Made by a program: the position numbers and the translations under genes
Notes under the pieces: model-generated
Databases searched by the model: none
What the model saw: the letters and a program-made list of their open reading frames with translations, nothing else
What the model was told of the DNA's origin: nothing
Source of the DNA: Phycisphaerae bacterium
Lineage (GTDB): Bacteria > Planctomycetota > Phycisphaerae > Sedimentisphaerales > Anaerobacaceae
DNA: 64,000 nt
Direction of reading: 5' to 3'
Assembly: GCA_026386805.1 (NCBI GenBank)
Contig: JAPLMX010000080.1
Span: 1-64,000 of the forward strand
Part shown: in pieces, positions 1 to 9,860 of the stretch
Layout of the letters: the number at the start of each line of letters is the position of its first letter
How positions within the stretch are numbered: the stretch's first letter is position 1

Positions 1-33
1 AGCGGTCCAAGTCGACCTAGCAGATGTCGTATC

Positions 34-88
34 CATACCAACCTCCTTGTCGGATGTCTGTCACAACACCCATCGGAAGGTTGGTATG
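34..88. repeat. 11-bp perfect inverted repeat (CATACCAACCT / AGGTTGGTATG), 33-nt spacer
   Basis: Arms read directly at 34-44 and 78-88. Confidence 0.6.
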
Positions 89-348
89 TTTCTCTTGATA
101 CCACATCCCCAATTACCCCCTCAAAAAGTGCGAAAGTTCACCGTATAGAACATGGAAGATATTAGTACCCGATCTCGCTAATGTTCAAGAGTAAACGGAA
201 CCACTATAGTAGGATTTGTCGTGCGAAAATGGGGGGATTTGGGGAAGGTACAGAAACGGTGATTCTGCCAAGAAACGGCCCCCAAGAGGGCGTAGAGCCT
301 GTTCTGTGGGCTCGGAAGAAGGGAGGATTTTGAGGGAGGATTGTGGTG

Positions 349-1656
349 CTATTTACTTGGACACGGTACTATGTCAACCTCGTCGGGCGATAGGTCTATT
401 CTGTATGTACACGTGCGGCCCTTGACCTTCTTGATGGCCTTCGCAAGCCATTCCAATCCGGCCCCCTTGAGCATATTTCTCAGCATCTTCGGTTGATTCT
501 TTCTTGTGCCGTGCTTCTTTTCGTCGAATGGAATCCCCACGTGCTCCCCTTTGAGGTCGCTCAGGAGATCCTCAAGGAATGGGTAGCTACCCTTCGTCTT
601 CGCATTGAACTTATCGAGAGAGACCTGAGTCTTGTGATGTGTACCTGGGGCGGTCTTTCGCGACTTTCCCGGCAGCGGCCTGGCCTCTGCCTGCGTCGCA
701 CCGCCCGCCGGTGGCGTCTCGCTTGATTCTGGTTTGCTCTCGCCTGGCCCTGTTCCGCCGCTCGCGGCCCTCGTGAGTTCGGAGGCGGCCAAAAACCATT
801 GCTCCAGTCGAAGGAAATCGCTCACCTCTATGATGTGGTCGTCCGCGAGGATGGGTACATCCGGCAGATGGCACTCAGGGAAATGATGGCGAACCTCCAA
901 GGCGGCATTTACGAACATTTTCATGATGCGCTGATTCATCCACCGGCAGTCTGGCTCAAGCGCCGCATAGGACCATAACTCGGCGTCGTCAAGGATGAGC
1001 CGGCGGTAACGCTTGAGTTCCATGTAAGTCCTATGCGGGATCGCCACATCAGGGACAACAGCGTAAAAGCCCTGCTCTATCTCCCGCAGTCCTTCAAGAT
1101 ACCGTTCGGCTTCCCCGTGGCTCTTCAGCCGACGGATGGCAGCCACGGGCAGGTCCTTCTCGACCGCCCGCCGTGCTGCTTGGATGAATTCGGTCTTGTC
1201 GCTATAGGCCGGATGGAAAACATAGGACGCCAGATTCCAAATGGTCTCCGGCCGACCATAGACCCGCCAGGATTCCTTCTGGTCTTGCCCGGTCGGTAGG
1301 CTCTTCGGTTCTTCGTACCCCGGCCAGATGTCGGCGGCTATGCTCGTGTACCCTTGCCCGGCCGTATCATGCAGGATGATGCAGGCGGCGTAGTAGCAGA
1401 GAAGGCCTTCATCTTCGTACTTCTCGGTGAATTCGGCTATGTCGGCCTTCCCATCGGTCGGCGTACCCATCCAACGCAGAATCGGGTGGAACGTCGATTC
1501 TCCCCGTTCGTAGGCTTCGCACTGCTCAAGGATCTCTCTGGCCTTGTCTCGCCAGAAGAGCCACGGGTCGTCGGTGAACCACTCATCAACCTGTCGGGCC
1601 GCCGCTCGCTTCGCCTTCTCGTATGCTTTGAGTTCTTCGCTGTCCATTGTGCCCAC
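349..1656 (-). CDS. hypothetical protein, no family recognised
   Basis: 435-aa ORF, low-complexity PES/TQAEAR linker separating N- and C-terminal regions; lower GC than the rest of the window. Confidence 0.6.
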   Translation of the reverse strand: MGTMDSEELKAYEKAKRAAARQVDEWFTDDPWLFWRDKAREILEQCEAYERGESTFHPILRWMGTPTDGKADIAEFTEKYEDEGLLCYYAACIILHDTAGQGYTSIAADIWPGYEEPKSLPTGQDQKESWRVYGRPETIWNLASYVFHPAYSDKTEFIQAARRAVEKDLPVAAIRRLKSHGEAERYLEGLREIEQGFYAVVPDVAIPHRTYMELKRYRRLILDDAELWSYAALEPDCRWMNQRIMKMFVNAALEVRHHFPECHLPDVPILADDHIIEVSDFLRLEQWFLAASELTRAASGGTGPGESKPESSETPPAGGATQAEARPLPGKSRKTAPGTHHKTQVSLDKFNAKTKGSYPFLEDLLSDLKGEHVGIPFDEKKHGTRKNQPKMLRNMLKGAGLEWLAKAIKKVKGRTCTYRIDLSPDEVDIVPCPSK

Positions 1657-1809
1657 CTTATAACGGATGTTCCATATCGATTCTGACCTAAGGCTTTATT
1701 GGAACTTGAGTTATGACGATTTGTGCCGAAATATGTAGCCAGTAATTTATACGCCATATTTTTGATATGTTGTGATTTTATTATTGACTTGTGGTTTTAG
1801 TGGGCTACA

Positions 1810-3486
1810 ATGGTAGCCAGTATGTACCTCGAGAAGACCCAGAGCCAAGGCAAGTACACCTGCTATCTGCTGCGGGAGACCTACCGCCAGGACGGCAAGG
1901 TCAAGCATCGAACCATTGCCAACCTCTCCCGCTGCTCGCCCCAAGAGATTGAAGCCATCCGCCTGGCCCTCCAGCACAAGGACGAACTGACCGAGCCACT
2001 GTCACTGCCGAGCCAGCAGATCAATCTGCGACAGGGATTGTCCGTGGGGGCCGTAGGGCTGCTGTATGACCTGGGCAAACAACTGGGCCTGGTCCAGGCC
2101 CTGGGTCCCAGCCGCGAAGGCCGGTTGGCCCTCTGGCAGGTCATCGCCCGGGTCCTCGATCAAGGCTCGCGCCTGTCGGCCGTCCGACTGGCCGGTCGGC
2201 ATGCGGCCTGTGACATCCTCGGCTTGGACCGCTTTCATGAAGATGATCTCTCTGCCAATCTGGATTGGCTGGCAGAACACCAGGACCGGATCGAAGACCG
2301 GCTGTTCCCGCGTTGGCATCCGGCGCAGACACCGGGTCTGTATCTCTATGATGTGACCAGCAGCTACCTCGAAGGCACCCAGAATGAGCGGGGTGCCTTC
2401 GGCTATAACCGTGATGGCAAGAAAGGCAAACGTCAGATCGTCATCGGTCTGTTGTGCGATGCGTCGGGCCAGCCCCTGTCGATCGAGGTATTCGCGGGCA
2501 ATACGGCGGATGTCAAGACCCTGGCCCGTCAGATTCGCAAGGCCGCCGATCGCTTGGGGGGCGGGTCTGTGACGTTCGTGGGCGACCGGGGGATGATCAA
2601 GAGCCCCCAGATCACGGACCTGAACGAAGAGGGGTTTCATTACATCACCGCCTTGACCAAGTCCCAGATCGACAAGCTCCTTTCGCAGGGGGTTCTGCAA
2701 ATGAGTCTGTTCGATCAGCCCTTGGCGGAGGTTTGCACCGCGGAGGGACTACGCTACATTCTGCGTCGCAATCCGACTCGCGCCGAGGAGATCCGTCAGT
2801 CGCGTCAACAGAAGGTATCGAGTCTGCGAAGTCTCGTGGCCGCCCAGAATACCTACTTGGCCGAGCATCCCCGAGCGACGGTGGAGCGAGCCTTGCATCA
2901 GGTGACGGAGTATGCCGACAAGCTGAAGGTGTCGATTTGGGTAACCATCTCGGGGTCAGACAGAGTCCTGGAGGTCTCTGTCAATCCAGCCGTGTTGGCG
3001 GAGCTCGAGTCCTTGGACGGCTGTTACGCCTTGAAGACAGACCTGTCGTGCGCCCAGGCGGACAAGGAGACCATTCATTCGCGGTATCGGGACCTTTCGT
3101 TAGTAGAACAGGCCTTTCGGACCAGCAAGACCGTGGAACTGGAGATGCGTCCGATTCATGTCCGCTTGGCCCGTCGGACGCGGGGACATGCGTTGGTGGT
3201 GATGCTGGGCTATCGCCTGGTGCAGGAGTTGGCCAAACGTTGGAGCTCCCTGAACCTGACGGTTCAGGAGGGTCTGGATGAGTTGAGCAGTCTCTGTGCC
3301 ACCGAGGTGTTGTTGCAAGGATCGGTTCGCTACAAAAAGATTCCGACTCCCCGAGCGTCCGTAGCGGAGTTGCTCCAGCGGGCCGAGGTCAAGTTGCCCG
3401 AGGTCCTGCCCAGTCGAGGTGTTACTGTAGCCACCCGCAAGAAGCTGCCTGAGAATCGCCCAAAGCACGCTAAACAAAGCACTTAG
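1810..3486 (+). mobile_element. IS1634-type (IS4-like DDE) transposase
   Basis: 558 aa; VTSSYLEG, GNTADVKTL, VGDRGMI and Y-x2-R-x-LSLVEQAFRTSKTVELEMRPI motifs typical of IS1634 transposases. Confidence 0.88.
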
Positions 3487-3511
3487 ATCGCAAATTACCA
3501 GGCACCAAAAG

Positions 3512-4063
3512 GTGGAACATCCGTTGTATGGGGGTGTGGCGGACGGGGCAAGGGACAACTGGGTGTTCTGGGAAACCCATACCCACCGTCGCATCGTGGA
3601 TTTCTACCATGCCCGAGAATACATCAGCAAAGCGGCCACCGCCATTTTCGGGCGGGATACGAAGAGTCGGGACGTATGGGTCGAGGACTGGAGCCACAGA
3701 TTGAAACACAAACCAGGCACCGCCGGCCGATTGCTCAAGGAACTGGAGGTTCGCAGGGCCGCTCTCGACAGCCAGAATTTCATCGAACGGGATGAAGCAC
3801 TGCGTCAGGTGATCGTATACTACACCAACAACAGGAACAGGATGGGCTACCCGAATCACTTGAAACATAAGCTGCCTCTTGGCAGTGGTGTCACGGAGGC
3901 CGCTTGCAAAACGGTGGTCAAGCAACGCATGTGTGTGTCTGGGTCGAGGTGGAAAGACAGCGGGGCCAGTTGTGTTCTAGCCTTGCGAACTCTGAAGTTG
4001 ACGCCCGGCCGCTGGCAACAGTTCTGGAACTACGTCATGAGGCACGGATGTACACTATATTAA
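3512..4063 (+). pseudogene. ISKra4-type transposase, C-terminal remnant
   Basis: 183 aa with ADGARDNWVF, DFYHAREYI, GSGVTEAACKTVVKQRM; N-terminal half absent upstream. Confidence 0.75.
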
Positions 4064-4181
4064 GCGAGCACCCCCGCCCTGAGCAGTAAGTGCTGGGGGA
4101 AAAAAAGGTTATGAGCAATCGACCCCCGGGAGGGGTTCGGAAAAACAAAGCCAATTCTCCCGACGGCAGGCAGGGGTGACA

Positions 4182-4206
4182 GTCATTCCCGCGAAGGCAG
4201 GAATTG
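4182..4206. repeat. degenerate copy of the widespread TCATTCCCGCGAAnGCnGGAAT palindromic repeat
   Basis: gtcattcccgcgaaggcaggaattg. Confidence 0.4.
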
Positions 4207-4214
4207 GGCCGCTC

Positions 4215-5033
4215 TCAGCCCGGGCGAGAGCGAAGGAGCTTGGATTTCTCACCCGTGCTTCGGGGCTTTGGGATCTCCGTAATGATTCGACCGACGCGGA
4301 AGATGGTGATCGAGCCGGTGGACTCGCTGACCGTAACGGCGATGGAGTCTGTTACCGCCGTGATGGCCGCCGCGGCGTGGTGCCGGGCGCCGAGGCCCCG
4401 CGGCAGCTCATACTCCGGCTGGCTGGTTGTGCGGATATAGGTGCCGCAGGTCTCCATGACGCCATCACCGTGCAGGATGAAGGCCCCATCGAGCGTCGCC
4501 AGCTCCTTGACGGTCTCTTCCAGCGAGTAATCAAGGATATTCCGCTCTTGCGGCGGGTAGCCTTTGAACGGGTTCAGCACGAGCTGGCGGGTCAAGGGCA
4601 GAACATGGTCCGTATCGCCGATCACGAACATGGCCCCCACCGCCCGGCCTTCGCGGCCTTCGCTGCCCAGCTCCGAGGCAATATCCACCACCCGCTCGAT
4701 GACTTCGGGCAGGATGTGCGACGACGCCGTCATGAGATCGACGCCCGAGGCCAGAATCTCGTATTCCCGGCCTACCTCGGTTACGATGATCGTATCAAGC
4801 GTCTTGGCGGCCGCCAGGCCGGAGAGGAAAACTACCCGGTCGCCATACTTGATCAGGCCCCTGGAAAGGGCCAAAAACACGGCGATTTTGACCTGCCCGA
4901 TGCGAGTCAGAGGCACGTTCGGAATGCGCAGGCACTGGCGAGCGCCCACTTGGGGCTCTTTCTCGTCCGGGGCGGCCTTCGTCACACAGAAAACCTCGGC
5001 CATGACGAGCCGAACGATGCTTGCGATGCTCAT
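4215..5033 (-). CDS. diadenylate cyclase (DisA_N/DAC domain) with N-terminal alpha/beta domain
   Basis: GREGRAVGAMFVIGD, LNPFKGY, LDGAFILHGDGV, LPRGLGARHHAAAAIT, TVSESTG motifs; start placed at internal ATG after GGAG. Confidence 0.85.
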   Translation of the reverse strand: MSIASIVRLVMAEVFCVTKAAPDEKEPQVGARQCLRIPNVPLTRIGQVKIAVFLALSRGLIKYGDRVVFLSGLAAAKTLDTIIVTEVGREYEILASGVDLMTASSHILPEVIERVVDIASELGSEGREGRAVGAMFVIGDTDHVLPLTRQLVLNPFKGYPPQERNILDYSLEETVKELATLDGAFILHGDGVMETCGTYIRTTSQPEYELPRGLGARHHAAAAITAVTDSIAVTVSESTGSITIFRVGRIITEIPKPRSTGEKSKLLRSRPG

Positions 5034-5248
5034 CTCCACACCCCCCAGTGCCAGGTTTTGTTCACATCTCGTACGCCCGAACTCCCGCAAGGGCTCATCC
5101 CAGTTTTACCGAACAAAGCGCCAGCCGGCCGGTAGAAACAGGTTGGCAGCCCCTTGTTGACCGGTCCTGCCGGATCGGCCGGTTCGGAGGGCTCTCGGAG
5201 GTGGAGCTGTACCTCCAACACACGCGTCTGGCACAGAAAGGAACACGT

Positions 5249-5749
5249 ATGGGCATCTTTGAATTCGCGATGGAGAAGGAGAAATTCAGCGAGGAATACT
5301 ATCGCGATTTGGCGAATCGAACCAATCACGTGGGGCTCAAGAACATCCTGACCATGCTGGCCGACGAGGAGGCAAAACATTATCAGGCCATCGAACGAAT
5401 GAAGACCGAGACGCCGAAGCAGGTGACCGACGTGCCCGTTCTGCAACGCGCGCGGGAAGTTTTCGAGAAGATGCGAGGCTTGCCAAAGAAATTCAACTTC
5501 CGGGTCAGCGAAGCGGGACTCTACCGAAAAGCGTGCCAGATTGAGGAACAAAGCAAGAAGTTCTACTTAGAAAAGGCCAAAGAGGCCCAGGACCCCGATC
5601 AAGGGCGGGTTCTCAGGCTGCTGGCTCAGGAGGAGGATAAGCACCTGCTTCTGATGGAGAACATCTACAGCTTCGTGTCCAAACCGGAGAGCTTCCTGGA
5701 AAACGCCGAGATGTACCACTTCGACGACTACGTCGAGGGCGTGCTGTGA
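5249..5749 (+). CDS. ferritin-like/rubrerythrin-type diiron protein
   Basis: MGIFEFAMEKEKFSEEYYRDLA...DEEAKHYQAIERM...EEQSKKFYLEKA...EEDKHLLLMENI: paired E..EE..H helices. Confidence 0.8.
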   Translation: MGIFEFAMEKEKFSEEYYRDLANRTNHVGLKNILTMLADEEAKHYQAIERMKTETPKQVTDVPVLQRAREVFEKMRGLPKKFNFRVSEAGLYRKACQIEEQSKKFYLEKAKEAQDPDQGRVLRLLAQEEDKHLLLMENIYSFVSKPESFLENAEMYHFDDYVEGVL

Positions 5750-5754
5750 AAGAC

Positions 5755-5826
5755 AAAGGTAAGACGGTAAGAGCCAAATCCTGCCCCTTCTTTCCTTTTT
5801 ACGTTCTTACTTTTCTACCTTCTCCT
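5755..5826. repeat. A/T-rich short-periodic stem-loop between convergent genes
   Basis: aaaggtaagacggtaagag ... ctttcctttttacgttcttacttttctaccttctcc. Confidence 0.5.
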
Positions 5827-6448
5827 CCCGGGCGACCGCCTTCTCAATATCCGGCTCCAAACGGGTCAGGATGTCCGTAAGGCTCTTATCGAGCGCTTCG
5901 ACAACCGCCTCGGCGGTCTTGGCTGAAACAGGGCACTCGGCCCTGTACGTCCGGGCCAAACCAACCGTCTCCCTGGCATCCGGGCCGGTTAGGAGAAAGA
6001 AGCGGATCTCCACGACGGCCACGGGCGACGATTCGTTCCTGAAGTCCGCGTAAAGGCCTATGACGTTTCCCTCCAGCATGTACGTGGACTCCAACCGGCT
6101 GCCCACCGAGGAGACTCGCCCGAACAAGCCGGAGTCCGCCAGCCAGTCGCGCGTCTTTTCCGTAACCATGACCCCCGGCAGAACCAGGAATTCGCGGTAG
6201 TAGTCCGATTCATACCGGAACTCATCGAGGCGGTAGACCAATTGCCTGGTCGCAAAAGCCTCATCCACGTTGAACCGGCGAATCCGCAGGGTGGCGTCGG
6301 TGTGGACCTTGGCCGGCCCCCCTTGGCGCTCGGCCTCCAGGATATAGTACTTCCTGTTGGTGGCATCGCTCTGGACGCACCCGGACAGGGTCAAGGCGAA
6401 CCCCAGCAAAGCAAGACACAGGAGCCAGCACGGTCGAATACGGGTCAT
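5807..6448 (-). CDS. ABC-type transport auxiliary lipoprotein (PqiC-like)
   Basis: Lipobox LTLSGC; YYILEAERQGGP; operonic with MCE/MlaF/MlaE genes. Confidence 0.75.
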   Translation of the reverse strand: MTRIRPCWLLCLALLGFALTLSGCVQSDATNRKYYILEAERQGGPAKVHTDATLRIRRFNVDEAFATRQLVYRLDEFRYESDYYREFLVLPGVMVTEKTRDWLADSGLFGRVSSVGSRLESTYMLEGNVIGLYADFRNESSPVAVVEIRFFLLTGPDARETVGLARTYRAECPVSAKTAEAVVEALDKSLTDILTRLEPDIEKAVAREEKVEK

Positions 6449-7677
6449 TTCACTACCTCCGATCTCTTGGGCGGCTTGCTGAACAGCAGCTCCGACGGAT
6501 TCTGTTCCACCGTGGAAATCAGCTCCTTCAAGCTGTCGGTGATTTCTCGCAGGTCGCTGAGGACCCTCTCGATGCCGGGCCGCTCGGTGGAAACCAAGGC
6601 GTTGAAGTTCACCAGGGCCTGGTTGAGCTTGGCGACCGCCTCCGGCACATTCGGCGGATGAGGGACCCCTTCCGGGATCGCGAACAACTGCTGAAGGTAC
6701 TTGTTCGTTGTCCGCAGCTCGGCGATGAAGGTCTGTGTTTGCCCGCTGAGGGCGGGCACGTTCGCATCCACGACGGCCCGATCCAGGGAGGTCAGCAGCC
6801 GTTCGAGGTCCGCGTTGATCCTCTCAGCATCCACGGCGGACAGCTTTCGGTCCATTTGGGCCAGAATCCCGCGGATTTGCCGGCTCAACTGCGGGACGTT
6901 GGCCTCATCCACCGCCTGGTTCAGAGAGGCCAGGAACTGCTGCGCGGACGCATTGATTTTGGCCATCTCCAGGGCCTCCACCTTCTGCTGACTGATCCGC
7001 AGCAAGCCGTGGGCGTCCCTGCTGAGCTGCGCGATGTCCGCCTCCGTGATGGCCGTATTCAGCGCGGTGAACACCTTCTCCAGGCTGTTGGAAAGACCTT
7101 TCGCGTCAATCCCCTGCAACTGGGTCAGGATCTTGTCGATGGAGTCCTTCATCGTCGTGAACTCCCCCGGCGCCGAGGGAATGACCGGGTATTTCGACTG
7201 CCAGGGGACCGGCTCCGCCGGGAACCGGTTCGGATCGAGGAGATCGGCCTCGAGATAGGCTTGCTGCGTCAGGAGATTCGAGGAGACGCGAACGCGCAGT
7301 CCCTGATCGACCATCCGGGATAACAAGGCCTCGGCATGGGGATACGACGGCTCGGGGAGCTTGGACCGCAGCACCCCACTGACCACCCGCACGCAAGAGG
7401 CGAACCGGGCGCCGGCGGCCGTGTTCGGGTCCAGCGAATACTCGCTCCCCACGAATCCAATCTGTTCGACCTGACCGACTTGCACACCCCGGAACTCCAG
7501 CGGTGAGCCGACACTCAGACCCGTGATGGAATCCGCAAAGTAAGACTCGACATGCAGCTTCTCTGGGGCGAACAATCCGGCCCCGAACAGAATGATAGCC
7601 ACCACGATCAAGGTCAGGGCGGCCAGGACAAATAGGCCTATCCGGAAATAATGAGGCTTGGCATCCATCCAATTCAC
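6445..7677 (-). CDS. mlaD: MlaD/MCE-domain protein
   Basis: N-terminal TM then ESYFADSITGLSVGSPLEFRGVQVGQVEQIGFV (MCE domain). Confidence 0.88.
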   Translation of the reverse strand: MNWMDAKPHYFRIGLFVLAALTLIVVAIILFGAGLFAPEKLHVESYFADSITGLSVGSPLEFRGVQVGQVEQIGFVGSEYSLDPNTAAGARFASCVRVVSGVLRSKLPEPSYPHAEALLSRMVDQGLRVRVSSNLLTQQAYLEADLLDPNRFPAEPVPWQSKYPVIPSAPGEFTTMKDSIDKILTQLQGIDAKGLSNSLEKVFTALNTAITEADIAQLSRDAHGLLRISQQKVEALEMAKINASAQQFLASLNQAVDEANVPQLSRQIRGILAQMDRKLSAVDAERINADLERLLTSLDRAVVDANVPALSGQTQTFIAELRTTNKYLQQLFAIPEGVPHPPNVPEAVAKLNQALVNFNALVSTERPGIERVLSDLREITDSLKELISTVEQNPSELLFSKPPKRSEVVK

Positions 7678-8456
7678 CTGTGCAAATCAGTCTTGGCTTC
7701 CAACGGATTGAGCTGACGGTGGAAAAACTGCCGGACCACGGGATTGTCGCTGTTGTCGCGCAGCTCCTGCGGCTTGCCTGCGGCCACGATCGTCTTGGCT
7801 TCCTTATCGACCATGATCACCCGATCCGCCACGGTGAAAATGCTCGGCAGCTCGTGGGTCACAATGACAAACGTGATCCCCAGGTCGTGCGACAGTTCCA
7901 GGATCAGCTCGTCGAGCTGGGCCGAGGTGATCGGGTCCAGGCCGGCCGACGGCTCGTCGAGAAACAGGATCTTTGGGTCCATCGCCAGGGCCCGGGCGAT
8001 GGCGGCGCGTTTGCGCATCCCGCCGCTGAGCTCGGAAGGCATTTTGTACGCCGCGGCCTGCAGCCCGACGGCCTTGAGCTTCATCTGCGCAATCATCTCG
8101 ATTGCGTGGCGGGGCAGATCCGTGAATTCCTCCAGAGCCAGCGAGACATTCGTGAGGACCGTCATCGAGCCGAACAGGGCACCGCTCTGGTACGCCACCC
8201 CGATCTTCTTGAGCACGCTCAGCCACTGCTCACCCTCGGCGGTGACGATGTCGGTCCCCTCGATCAGGATGGCCCCGCGTAGCGGCTTTTGCAGACCGAT
8301 CATGTTCTTGAGCAGCGTGGTCTTGCCGGAGCCGGAACCGCCCAGGATGGCGAAGATCTCGCCCATCCGGACCTCGAAGTTGATGTCCTGCAAGACCACC
8401 GTGTCGCCGTAGCCGGCCGCAAGATCCTTCACCTGAATGATGGGTTCATCTGCCAT
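7674..8456 (-). CDS. mlaF: ABC transporter ATP-binding protein, MlaF type
   Basis: GGSGSGKTTLLKNMIGL Walker A, LSGGMRKRAAIARAL signature, LFLDEPSAGLDP Walker B. Confidence 0.92.
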   Translation of the reverse strand: MADEPIIQVKDLAAGYGDTVVLQDINFEVRMGEIFAILGGSGSGKTTLLKNMIGLQKPLRGAILIEGTDIVTAEGEQWLSVLKKIGVAYQSGALFGSMTVLTNVSLALEEFTDLPRHAIEMIAQMKLKAVGLQAAAYKMPSELSGGMRKRAAIARALAMDPKILFLDEPSAGLDPITSAQLDELILELSHDLGITFVIVTHELPSIFTVADRVIMVDKEAKTIVAAGKPQELRDNSDNPVVRQFFHRQLNPLEAKTDLHR

Positions 8457-8466
8457 TCAACTCTTC

Positions 8467-8556
8467 GATTTTTGATTGTTGATGTCTGATTTTTGATGGA
8501 AGAGGCCGCGCCGCGCGAATCCCAGATCAACCATCAAAAATCAGACCTCTTCTTCA
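8467..8556. repeat. heptad-periodic stem-loop (GATTTTT GATTGTT GATGTCT GATTTTT GATGGAA ... CCATCAAAAATCAGA)
   Basis: 7-nt register read directly; inverted arm at 8531-8545; lies between mlaE and mlaF inside an operon. Confidence 0.75.
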
Positions 8557-9687
8557 GATTCCCAAGTAGTAGTAGGCCACCGCGAATACCCCGTCGGCGG
8601 CAATGACCGCGATCAGGCCGCTGACCACGGCGCGGGTGGTCGAATCACCGACCGCGGTCGGACCGGTGCCGGTCTGGAGGCCCCGCAGACAACCGATCCC
8701 CGCAATCAGGCCGCCAAAGACGAACGTCTTGACGAGGCCCCCGAAGAAGTCCGTCAGGGTCGCGGCGCGGCAAATCCTCTCCATAAAGATCGAGGAGGGC
8801 ACGTCCCAGATACCCATGACCAATCCACAACCAACCAGACCGAGAAGCTCGTTGAACAAAGTCAGCAACGGGATCACGCACAAGACCGCCACCAGCCGCG
8901 GCAGGACCAGAAACTGCACCGGGTCCACGCCCATCGTGAACAGGGCGTCGACCTCTTCATTGACCTTCATCGTGCCCAGCTCGGCGGCGAAGGCCGATCC
9001 GCTGCGGCTGGTCAGAAGAACGGCCGTCAGCAACGGCCCCAGCTCGCGAAAGAGCACCACCACCACGAGATCGGCCACGAAAACCTCCGCGCCGAACTTC
9101 CGCATGGCGGCCGCCGTCTGAAAGGCCAGGATCGTCCCGATCAGGAAGCCCAGCAGACCCGTGATGCCAATGGCGTTGGCGCCGGCCTTCTCGGCGATGA
9201 TCAAGGTGTCCTTCCAGCGCAGGGCCCTCGGGTGCAGCAGGACCTTGAGCAGTTTCGCGAGGACCTCGCCGGTGAAGCTCGTCTCCATCATCATTTCGCG
9301 CGCGGAGCCGTGGGTCCACTTGCCAAGCCCCCCGATAGTGCCCGAGACCGGCCCGGGTGATTTTGGGGGTGATACGAGCCGGTCGGTCTGAAACAAGGCC
9401 ATCAACTGCTGGAATTGGGGTCGAAGGTCGCGAATCTCGATCTGCCCGCCATTGGCCTGCTGAATGTGCCGGTACTCCACGAGCAGCGCGAGGCCCGCCC
9501 CGTCGCAGTAGACAACGTCGCCGGCCTGCACGATCAGCCGCGGCACCCTGGCCTGCCGCAGCAGATGCGTGCTTCGGCGCCAGAGGGAGGCGGTCGTATC
9601 GCGGTCCAGCCTGCCCGCCAGAATCAGGCGTCCCTGGCCGTTCTCGTCCTGTTGAAAATCGAATGTCGCCTTGTCCGTGTCTTCCAT
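8554..9687 (-). CDS. mlaE: MlaE permease with N-terminal STAS (MlaB-like) domain
   Basis: STAS-like N-terminus plus ...FGAEVFVADLVVVVLFRELGPLLTAVLLTSRSGSAFAAELGTMKVNEEVDAL. Confidence 0.9.
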   Translation of the reverse strand: MEDTDKATFDFQQDENGQGRLILAGRLDRDTTASLWRRSTHLLRQARVPRLIVQAGDVVYCDGAGLALLVEYRHIQQANGGQIEIRDLRPQFQQLMALFQTDRLVSPPKSPGPVSGTIGGLGKWTHGSAREMMMETSFTGEVLAKLLKVLLHPRALRWKDTLIIAEKAGANAIGITGLLGFLIGTILAFQTAAAMRKFGAEVFVADLVVVVLFRELGPLLTAVLLTSRSGSAFAAELGTMKVNEEVDALFTMGVDPVQFLVLPRLVAVLCVIPLLTLFNELLGLVGCGLVMGIWDVPSSIFMERICRAATLTDFFGGLVKTFVFGGLIAGIGCLRGLQTGTGPTAVGDSTTRAVVSGLIAVIAADGVFAVAYYYLGI

Positions 9688-9860
9688 GACGTCCGGTTGC
9701 CTAATGGGTCTTGTTGTCCCATTCTAAACGGGTGGTGGAGCATTTGCAAAGCCTTTGCCGGATGGTTGGCATATGGAATATGCGCGATTAGAATGGTGCG
9801 TGCCCCAATGGCATCGTAGTCATCCAGGGATTTCGGTAGGAAGAATAAGGAGGCCGGCCT

